This document shows, one piece after another, positions 37,060 through 43,723 of a stretch of DNA of 64,000 nt (its first letter is position 1; every line of letters begins with the position of its first letter). The stretch is from assembly GCA_965221555.1 (NCBI GenBank), contig OZ244895.1, positions 1,488,001-1,552,000 of the forward strand, in the 5' to 3' direction. Source of the DNA: JAJEAD01 sp965221555 (GTDB taxonomy: Bacteria > Pseudomonadota > Gammaproteobacteria > HK1). A program made the translations under genes and the position numbers. The notes under the pieces are model-generated. The model did no database searches. It was not told where the DNA came from and worked only from the letters and a program-made list of their open reading frames with translations.

Positions 37060-38262
37060 GTGCCGTCGATGCGGTACCGCGCCATGGACGAGCGGGGGAG
37101 GATCTCCCGGGGTCGGCTCGAAGCCGCGGACCTCGCGCACCTGGAAGCGCGGCTCGCGGGTATGGGCTTGGAGCTCATCAGTGCGTCCGAGGCGAGAACG
37201 AAGCTCCGGCCGCGCGGCGTGCGGGTGGGGCGCCGAGGGCTCATCCACTTCTGCTTTGCGCTCGAACAACTCCTGAGCGCCGGCATACCGGTGCACGATG
37301 CGCTCTCCGATCTCCGGGACAGCGCCACGACCGCGAACCTTCGGGTACTGGTGGCGAGCATGAAGGAGTCCATCGAGGCGGGGAAGACGCTCTCCGGTGC
37401 GATGGAGGAGTTGCCGCAAGTCTTCGACCCGGTGCTCGTGGGCCTCGTCCGGGCGGGGGAGTCGAGCGGCCAGGTGGAGGCGGTCCTTCGTACTGTGACC
37501 GAGAATCTGAAATGGCAGGACGAGCAGGTGGCCAGAACCCGCAAGCTGTTGGCCTACCCCCTTCTCTCGGGCGGGGTGCTGGTGGCGGTGATGGTCTTCC
37601 TGATGGTGGGACTGGTGCCGCAGCTCGTGTCCTTCATCACCATGATGGGGCAGGAGCTGCCGGTGCACACCCGGGCCCTTGTCGCGACTTCTGATCTCTT
37701 CGTGCGTTACTGGTTCGTCGCGGTGTTCGCCCCGCTGCTATTGCTCCTTGCGTGCACCACGCTCGCCCGGCTGAGCCCGGCCCTGCGCATCGCCATCGAT
37801 GGCTTCAAGTTGAAGGCCTGGGGGGTCGGGCCCGTGCTCCGGAAGATGATCCTCGCCCGCTTCGCCAACGCATTCGCCCTGATGTACTCGTCGGGCATCA
37901 CGGTGCCGGAGTGCACGCGCCTCTGCGAAGGACTGGTGGGCAACGAGGCGGTCGCCAGCGCGACCCGCCGGGCGGGGAGGCGCATCGCCGAGGGCGCGAA
38001 CCTGAGCGATGGGTTCGAGAGTTCTGGTCTCTTTCCGCCGCTGGTGGTGCGGATGCTTCGGGTGGGCGAGAGCACGGGAGCGCTCGATCGCGCGCTTCGC
38101 AACGTGAGCTACTTCTACGAACGCGATGTGCAGGAAGCCATGGATCGCCTGCAGACCATGATCGCTCCGACCATGACCCTGATCCTCGGCACCCTGCTCT
38201 TCTGGATCATCGCATCGGTTCTCGGGCCGATCTACGGCACGATTACGAGCATCGAATTCTAG
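37060..38262 (+). CDS. mshG: MSHA-type pilus inner-membrane platform protein (GspF family)
   Basis: A 400-residue GspF/PilC-like protein with two repeated T2SSF domains, the first starting near FALEQLLSAGIPVHDAL and the second near FANAFALMYSSGITVPEC. Membrane spans follow each domain, near residues 170, 225 and 380. GTG 37060 has GAAGGGGG five bases upstream; ATG 37069 is an alternative. The gene ends before a block of intergenic repeat sequence, which breaks the tight spacing of the cluster. Confidence 0.9.
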   Translation: MPSMRYRAMDERGRISRGRLEAADLAHLEARLAGMGLELISASEARTKLRPRGVRVGRRGLIHFCFALEQLLSAGIPVHDALSDLRDSATTANLRVLVASMKESIEAGKTLSGAMEELPQVFDPVLVGLVRAGESSGQVEAVLRTVTENLKWQDEQVARTRKLLAYPLLSGGVLVAVMVFLMVGLVPQLVSFITMMGQELPVHTRALVATSDLFVRYWFVAVFAPLLLLLACTTLARLSPALRIAIDGFKLKAWGVGPVLRKMILARFANAFALMYSSGITVPECTRLCEGLVGNEAVASATRRAGRRIAEGANLSDGFESSGLFPPLVVRMLRVGESTGALDRALRNVSYFYERDVQEAMDRLQTMIAPTMTLILGTLLFWIIASVLGPIYGTITSIEF

Positions 38263-38318
38263 GCTCGAAATGTTATCGATCTCACGGCTCGCGGAAGCCA
38301 GTCAGCTCCCGGTTGCGT

Positions 38319-38440
38319 GGTGTACTCCTCACCGGCCGCTCCCACACGGCGTTCGGCTGCGCCTTGTGCGTCACTAGAGTCCGTGCTTCCTGCTACCGCG
38401 GCATCGTGGCGCCCGAAGCTACCGAGAATCGGCGTGATAT
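38319..38440 (-). repeat. Dispersed intergenic repeat, inverted copy (left arm)
   Basis: Its sequence on the plus strand matches the reverse complement of 40138-40264. Shared blocks include GTACTCC (38322-38328), TCGGCT...CTT...GCGTC, GTCCG.GC.TCC, CGGCATC, and TGGCGCCCGAAGC (38407-38419 against 40170-40182). By eye identity is roughly two-thirds over 120 bases. Confidence 0.6.
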
Positions 38441-38544
38441 CGCGGCCCGTCCGCGCGGGGCGGAGGAACGAAGGCGCGCCGCCCCCTCCCTGGCCCTCGC
38501 GCCTTCTCCGGTCATGCACGCGTCGGGCGCGCCGCGACCATCGG

Positions 38545-40107
38545 GTGTTCCTGCTGTCCGGTCTGGGCCTCGACGCGTATCGATGGCGCCAGGGTCGCTG
38601 CGAGGGACCGCTGCGCTTCACCGCGGACGCGGAAGGGCTCGAACACTTCTCGACGTACCTGTCGGAGGAGGCGCCGGAGCCCGTGCGCGTGCTGGTGGAT
38701 CTGGTCGAAGAAGAGTTCCGGGAAGACACGATCCCGCGGGTGATCGGACCGGATCGGCGCGCCCTCATCGAAGCCCGCCGCCGTCGCCTGTTCAGCGACC
38801 CCACCTATGGCTGCTCGTTCACACTGGGACGAGACGCCAAGGGAGGCCGCAACGACCGAATTCTGTTCACCGCCCTGACCCGGCCGGAGAAGCTCACCCC
38901 GTGGCTGCGGGCACTGGCGCGCAATCGGGTGCCGCTCGCGGGCGTGCATTCGCTGCCTCTGTTGACGGAGCGCCTGCTCACGTCGATCCGCGTCGACGCC
39001 TCCCCGGCTCTCGTCGTGACCTGGCAAGCGGCGGGCGCTTTGCGCCAGACCTGCCTCGTCGACGGCCGTATCAGGCTCTCCCGGCTCGCCGCGGCGCACT
39101 CCGGGGGGGACGATGCCCCGGAGTTTCTGCGAAGCGAAGTCGAGAAGATGCGCCGCTATCTGGTGCGGCACGGATTGCTCGCGGCGGATCGGGCGCTCGA
39201 CGTTCACATCGTCTCCCACGCGGGCCTCGAGGAAGCGATCGGGCGCCTTGCCGGGTCCTCTCCCCTGGTCCGCTATCGCTTCGTCTCCCTGTCCGAAGTG
39301 GGACATCGGCTCGGGATCGAGGAGGCCGAGGATCTCGTCCACTGCGACCGACTCTTCGTTTCGCTCATGACGCGAAGGCCGATGCGCCATCAGTACGCGC
39401 CCGCGAAGGAGACGCGGGGCTACACGTGGCACCGGGTGCGCATCGGACTCCGGGTGGCCACGGTGCTCGTGTTCGCCGGCGGCTTGCTCGGCGGCGGGTC
39501 CGGTCTCGCCGGGGCCTTCGACGCCGGGCGGCTCGCGCATTCGCTCAAGACGCAGGCCGATCTCTACCGGCAACGCTACGAGCAGGCGCGGACTCGCCTG
39601 CCGCCGACCCCGGTGGGTGTTTCGGCGTTGCAACTCGCGGTCGATGTGGCCGAAGGACTGCGGGATGCCCGCAAGACGCCGCAGGCGATGCTGCTCGCCG
39701 TGAGCCGCTGCCTCGATCCCCACCCGATCATGCGCCTGGAGAGCATCGCCTGGAGTGCGGGGGCGGAACACGCCGCATCGGGTGAGGCAAGAGGCGCTTC
39801 GTTCATCGCGAGTCCCGCCGGGACCTCGGGCGGCGCTTCGGGCATCGCTCGGGCGCCGTGGCTCACGGTGGACCTCAAGGGGCGCATCGAACCCTTCGAC
39901 GGAGATTATCGCCACGCGCTCGGGCAGGTGAATACGCTCGCGGACTCCTTGCGCGCGGGGCCCGGGGTCATCGAAGTGGAAGTGCTCTCCCTGCCCCTCG
40001 ACATCGGCTCGGAAACGAGTCTTCATGGCGATGCGGGCACCCGATCCGGTACCGAGAAGGCGCCCTTCGCGCTTCGTGTCCGGTGGGATCCACATGCGGG
40101 GGCGTGA
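38545..40107 (+). CDS. Pilus assembly protein, GspL/PilM-PilN-like (MshI position)
   Basis: About 520 residues from GTG 38545. The first ~280 residues resemble the cytoplasmic actin-like domain of GspL/PilM in layout (opening with FLLSGLGLDAYRW). A membrane span follows (VATVLVFAGGLLGGG), then a coiled segment and a periplasmic PilN-like domain ending in LPLDIG and FALRVRWDP. The start is uncertain: the frame is open back to 38317, but that part is intergenic repeat. Position between the platform gene and two small membrane-protein genes suggests an MshI-like role; sequence similarity alone is weak. Confidence 0.6.
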   Translation: MFLLSGLGLDAYRWRQGRCEGPLRFTADAEGLEHFSTYLSEEAPEPVRVLVDLVEEEFREDTIPRVIGPDRRALIEARRRRLFSDPTYGCSFTLGRDAKGGRNDRILFTALTRPEKLTPWLRALARNRVPLAGVHSLPLLTERLLTSIRVDASPALVVTWQAAGALRQTCLVDGRIRLSRLAAAHSGGDDAPEFLRSEVEKMRRYLVRHGLLAADRALDVHIVSHAGLEEAIGRLAGSSPLVRYRFVSLSEVGHRLGIEEAEDLVHCDRLFVSLMTRRPMRHQYAPAKETRGYTWHRVRIGLRVATVLVFAGGLLGGGSGLAGAFDAGRLAHSLKTQADLYRQRYEQARTRLPPTPVGVSALQLAVDVAEGLRDARKTPQAMLLAVSRCLDPHPIMRLESIAWSAGAEHAASGEARGASFIASPAGTSGGASGIARAPWLTVDLKGRIEPFDGDYRHALGQVNTLADSLRAGPGVIEVEVLSLPLDIGSETSLHGDAGTRSGTEKAPFALRVRWDPHAGA

Positions 40108-40137
40108 GTTCGTCGTCGCCCGGAGCGCATCCCGCGC

Positions 40138-40322
40138 GCCTGCCCCGCAAGTCTCGCCGTTTTTCGGCCGCTTCGGGCGCCAGGATGCCGTGGTGGTGGG
40201 ACGCGCGGACCGAAAGACGCTGAAGTCGTAGCCGACACTACTTTGAAGCGTCTTGAGGGAGTACGGCCCGCGATCGCGAGCACATTGGCGTCCGCGGCGG
40301 CAAATCGGGGAAATCCGCGGGC
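40138..40322 (+). repeat. Dispersed intergenic repeat, longest copy (right arm)
   Basis: Four modules in order: an inverted match to the 38.4-kb copy (40138-40200); GAAGTCGTAGCCGACACTAC at 40222-40241, identical over 20 bases to 47675-47694; GTACGGCCCGC at 40261 running on to GCGTCCG; and GCGGCGGCAAATCGGGGAAATCC at about 40294-40316. Confidence 0.65.
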
Positions 40323-40347
40323 CGGATAGGGCCCGACGGCGAGACGG

Positions 40348-40965
40348 GTGGGACGAATCGAAGTCGGGTGGAAGGGGATCGTGCGCTTCGTCCTCCCTCT
40401 CGCGGTGGCATTGGGGGCGAGCTTTGCCATGGTCGGTGGCGCCCATCACTACCGCGGCGCCCAGGAGGGGCATCTCGAGGAGACCGGACAAACCCTGCGC
40501 GGGTTCAGGAACAGATTTCGATCCATCGATGACGAGAAACGCCGGATCGAAGACCTCTTGCCGCGCTTTCGGGCCTTCGAGGCCGAGGGAGTCATCGGGC
40601 CCGAGGAGCGCCTCGCCTGGGTGGAAGCCCTGCGCGCGGCATCGCGCCGCCTGGGCCTGCCGGAACTTCGCTACGCACTCGGCGCCCAGGAGCGCCTGTC
40701 CGAGGACGTGGACACGCAGGGCGCCAGGTTCGGCGTCTACCGCTCCCTGATGGATCTCCAGCTTGGTTTGCTGCACGAAGAAGACTTGATTCGCCTCTTC
40801 GAAGTCATGGAGAAGGAGTCACCGGGTCTGTTCAGCGTAACGAGCTGTCGGGTGTGGCGGGTCGGCGCGCAATTTGCTCACCTCCCCGGCGCGGTGAATC
40901 TGCGCGCGGCGTGCACGCTCGAATGGTTCAGCCTGCGCCCGTCGGGGGAGGGCGCCGATGCTTAG
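40348..40965 (+). CDS. Small inner-membrane pilus assembly protein (MshJ/PilO-like position)
   Basis: 205 residues from GTG 40348; GTG 40381 is an alternative with a better ribosome site (AAGGGG). One membrane span lies near the N-terminus (FVLPLAVALGASFAMVGG), followed by a helical/coiled segment (about 45-110) and a C-terminal periplasmic domain. This is the layout of GspM/PilO/MshJ proteins that pair with the PilN-like partner. The assignment rests on topology and gene order, not on clear motifs. It overlaps the next gene. Confidence 0.55.
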   Translation: MGRIEVGWKGIVRFVLPLAVALGASFAMVGGAHHYRGAQEGHLEETGQTLRGFRNRFRSIDDEKRRIEDLLPRFRAFEAEGVIGPEERLAWVEALRAASRRLGLPELRYALGAQERLSEDVDTQGARFGVYRSLMDLQLGLLHEEDLIRLFEVMEKESPGLFSVTSCRVWRVGAQFAHLPGAVNLRAACTLEWFSLRPSGEGADA

Positions 40966-41629
40966 CCCGACCCGCGGCCGGGGACGCACCGCGGGCGCGC
41001 ATCCGCCGGGATGGACGGTGTCGAACGCGGGTCGGGGCGAGGGACGCTCCGATCCGGGTACGTCGGCGCGCCCTGACTCGCGAATGCCTTCATCCCGGTC
41101 GGCCTTCGCATTCCCACGCTTCGGGAGTCGGCGGAGTCCGGCGCTTCGGCGCAAACGTCGGTTCCGCGGCGGTTTGCTCGTCGCGGTGATCCTGTTCGCG
41201 TCGGATGCGGGCGCGCAAGCCCTCGGGCGCCTCTTCAGCACCCCGGCGGAGCGCGGGGTGCTCGACGCGCTGCGCCGGGAAAGCGCACACGCGGCGCCGG
41301 CGGAGACCGAGAAGGAGCCGGCTCGCATCACGCCTCTTCTCACCGTGAACGGGCTGGTGGGGCGCGAGAGAGGGCCGGACTCCGTGTGGATAAACGGCGA
41401 GCGGGTGTCCCGCGGCGAGAGCACGAGCGAGGGGTTTCGGGTGCGAAGGGAAGAGGGCGCCCGAGTGCGCGTCATCCTGCCCCGCGACGAGGGCTCCATC
41501 CGCCTCAAGGCGGGTCAGAATGTGGACCTTGCCACCGGTTCGATCCGTGACGCCTACGAGAAGGAGCCTCGCGGGGCTTCCTCGGCCGGGCCGCCCTCCA
41601 CCATCGAGACCCGTGATTCGACGCCGTGA
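40958..41629 (+). CDS. Periplasmic pilus assembly protein (MshK/PilP-like)
   Basis: Up to 223 residues from ATG 40958; ATG 41084 is an alternative that places the arginine-rich stretch and hydrophobic signal (GGLLVAVILFASDAGAQ) nearer the N-terminus. The mature part contains TPLLTVNGLVGRERGPDSVWINGERV, similar in layout to the MshK/GspC homology region: a short beta domain that displays an NG-x-x-V turn. It overlaps both neighbours, which supports one operon. It probably bridges the inner-membrane complex and the secretin. Confidence 0.6.
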   Translation: MLSPTRGRGRTAGAHPPGWTVSNAGRGEGRSDPGTSARPDSRMPSSRSAFAFPRFGSRRSPALRRKRRFRGGLLVAVILFASDAGAQALGRLFSTPAERGVLDALRRESAHAAPAETEKEPARITPLLTVNGLVGRERGPDSVWINGERVSRGESTSEGFRVRREEGARVRVILPRDEGSIRLKAGQNVDLATGSIRDAYEKEPRGASSAGPPSTIETRDSTP

Positions 41630-42402
41630 CTCGACGGCGGGAACTCCGCGCGACCGCGTCGCACACTCCACCGCGCCTTCGTCTCGGCAAGTCGGTACGG
41701 GGCGCCCGCGGCTTCACACTCATCGAGGTCGCGATCGTCGTCGGAATCGTCGGACTTGTCCTCGGCGCCCTGCTCGCGCCCCTCTCCGCCCGCTACGAGC
41801 TTGCCCGTGTGCGCCAGGCTCGCGCCGAGTTGTCGGAGGCGAGAGAAGCGCTCTACGGATTCGCCCTGACTTACGGGCGCCTGCCCTGCCCGGACACCGG
41901 CGGAGACGGCAGAGAAGATGCCGGCGGTGCGGGTTGCGTGGCCGACCTGGGGAGTCTGCCGTGGACCGATCTCGGAGTCTCGCGGGTGGACCCCTGGGGC
42001 AACGATTACCTGTACCACGTCGACGGGCGCTTTGCCGACGCGAGTGATGGGACCGGTTGCGGCGTCGCGAGCGTCGGGGTGTCCTTCGGGCTGTGCTCCG
42101 AGGGCGCGCTCGTCGTTGCGGATCGGGCTACCGGCACGCCGGAGAGCGCCGTACGCGGCATCCCCGCACTCCTGCTCTCCCGGGGCTTCAACGAAGGCGA
42201 CCCGCGGGCGGCCGAATCACCGGACGAGATGGAGAATCGGAGCGACTGCGGCGGCGGGCCCTCGCCGCCGCCCTGCGATCCGCATCTGTACATCTTCCAT
42301 GAAACCACCCGGGCCGAGGGGAGGGAGTTCGACGATATCGTGGTCTGGCTGTCGCCCCATGTTCTGAAGAACCGGATGGTGCAGGCCATGAGGCTGCCCT
42401 GA
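41626..42402 (+). CDS. Type IV prepilin-like protein
   Basis: A 258-residue protein with a class III prepilin signal: a 29-residue basic leader, then G|FTLIEVAIVVGIVGLVLG, with the prepilin peptidase site after glycine and Glu at +5. The body is cysteine-containing, with DPWGNDYLYHV, the short GspG-like calcium/pilin signature. The GTG start at 41626 overlaps the previous stop. Its larger size and single-copy position suggest a minor pilin or tip pseudopilin rather than the main subunit. Confidence 0.82.
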   Translation: MTRRRELRATASHTPPRLRLGKSVRGARGFTLIEVAIVVGIVGLVLGALLAPLSARYELARVRQARAELSEAREALYGFALTYGRLPCPDTGGDGREDAGGAGCVADLGSLPWTDLGVSRVDPWGNDYLYHVDGRFADASDGTGCGVASVGVSFGLCSEGALVVADRATGTPESAVRGIPALLLSRGFNEGDPRAAESPDEMENRSDCGGGPSPPPCDPHLYIFHETTRAEGREFDDIVVWLSPHVLKNRMVQAMRLP

Positions 42403-42680
42403 GCGTCTCTTCCGCGCGGCCGCCATACTCCGCGGCCGACGCCGGTGGACCTGGCGTGTGTCGGGCATGCGACGCGTGGTGGAACACCGGTGGCGCCCGG
42501 ACGTATTCGTGGCGGTGGAGGCAATCTGGCGTCAGCCCGCGGCGCAAGCCCGCGCGCGGGGGCGGGCATCGCCTCGATCCGCGCGCCTACGCGGGCCGAG
42601 CACACGGCGATAGTGCGCACCGGAGCGCTTCCTGTGTAGTGGTGCGCAGGCGGTCCCCGATGAAGACCAAGGAGGTCGAA

Positions 42681-43388
42681 ATGAAACGAGGGCAGAGCGG
42701 CTTCACCCTGGTCGAGGTCGCGGTGGTGCTGGTCATCGTCGGTCTGTTGCTGGGCGGCATTCTGAAGGGGCGCGAGTTGATCAACAGTGCAAGGGTGAGA
42801 AGCCTCGCCGACACCACCTCCAGCATCCAGGCCGCCTACTTCGGATTCATCGACCGCTACCATCGAGTGCCCGGTGACTGGAACGCGGCCGACGCGACCA
42901 CCGCGATCGGGGTGACCATCAGCACGGGAGGCAACGACAACGGACGTCTCGACAATCCGGCAGGCGACTACACCGAGAACAACGCACTCTGGGAGCAGCT
43001 GTCGAAATCGGGCTTCCTCAAGGGCTCGTATCAGGGGGGCAGCGATGCCCCCACCCCGAACGGAGAGGTGTCGCCGCTCAACGCCTATCATCACGTCATG
43101 GTCATCGGCCGGACTTCCGACTACCTCGGTGACAATCCGGTGCGCCTCAATCTCGTCCTGGGACGCGGCGTGCCCGTGGCCATCATGCGGGAGCTGGACA
43201 TCAAGCTCGACGATGGGGCGCCCGATACCGGCACGGTGCGCGGCGCGGCGACCAGCGCAAGCGTGTTCACCGCTCCGGGCGCCGATGCCGCCCACGGCGC
43301 GATGGATGCCGCCTGCGTGTCCGGCACCCCCGCGCAGTGGGACATTGCGGCCGGTTCCCAGGACTGCAACGGCGTGTATCTCTTCTAA
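42681..43388 (+). CDS. Type IV prepilin, probable major MSHA-like pilin
   Basis: A 235-residue prepilin. ATG 42681 follows AAGGAGGT at ideal distance, giving a short leader MKRGQSG|FTLVEVAVVLVIVGLLLGG, an excellent prepilin peptidase site with Glu at +5. The mature domain has a GspH/pilin-like beta body with the terminal cysteine pair (CVSG...DCNG) typical of the D-loop. It has its own strong ribosome site and a 278-base upstream gap, which suggests separate, higher expression, as for a major pilin. Confidence 0.8.
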   Translation: MKRGQSGFTLVEVAVVLVIVGLLLGGILKGRELINSARVRSLADTTSSIQAAYFGFIDRYHRVPGDWNAADATTAIGVTISTGGNDNGRLDNPAGDYTENNALWEQLSKSGFLKGSYQGGSDAPTPNGEVSPLNAYHHVMVIGRTSDYLGDNPVRLNLVLGRGVPVAIMRELDIKLDDGAPDTGTVRGAATSASVFTAPGADAAHGAMDAACVSGTPAQWDIAAGSQDCNGVYLF

Positions 43389-43723
43389 GCTCCACGCTTG
43401 TTCGCGACGAAGCGAAGGTTCGTGCCGTGTGAGGCGTCCCGATCGGCGCCTCGTCGCATCGGAGCAAGCCCGCTCGAGGATGCCTGCCCGCGCGGCATCG
43501 AATCGGCCTCCGCTCCTTCGGGAAAGCCCCGATCGGGGCTCGGTTCTCGCCCACGTCACCGCCCCGGGGGAGGCTGGGCGGCGCGGCGGAAAATCGGTGA
43601 AACTTTCCGGCGGGAGAGTACGGCCCGGCCCGCTGCCGCGAGCACACTGGCGTGCGCGGCGGAAAATCGGTGATATATCTCGGCTGAGGGCCTTGTCTCC
43701 TCGACGTGCTTCAAGGATCCATC
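43389..43723. other. Intergenic region with palindrome and tandem repeat copies
   Basis: 335 bases after the second prepilin. AGCCCC-GATC-GGGGCT at 43525-43540 is a perfect GC palindrome and may mark the end of the pilus transcript. Two copies of one repeat module follow (43581-43600 and 43654-43673). There is no gene. Confidence 0.5.
43575..43690 (+). repeat. Dispersed intergenic repeat, tandem module pair
   Basis: GCGCGGCGGAAAATCGGTGA occurs exactly twice, at 43581-43600 and 43654-43673. Between them lies GTACGGCCCG (43618-43627) and GCGAGCACACTGGCGTGCG, which matches the second module of the copies at 40.27 and 47.71 kb. Confidence 0.7.

Noticed and set aside
38317..38544. N-terminal extension of the GspL/PilM-like protein
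   Set aside because: The frame is open, but this DNA is a copy of the intergenic repeat, so translation of it is unlikely.
42403..42680. Sigma54 promoter before the second prepilin
   Set aside because: GG-N10-GC spacings occur (for example TGGCGTGTGTCGGGCA near 42448), but such matches are frequent by chance in this composition and the TTGC element is missing.
43575..43690. CRISPR array from the repeated 20-base module
   Set aside because: There are only two copies here, the other copies are kilobases away, and no cas gene is present.
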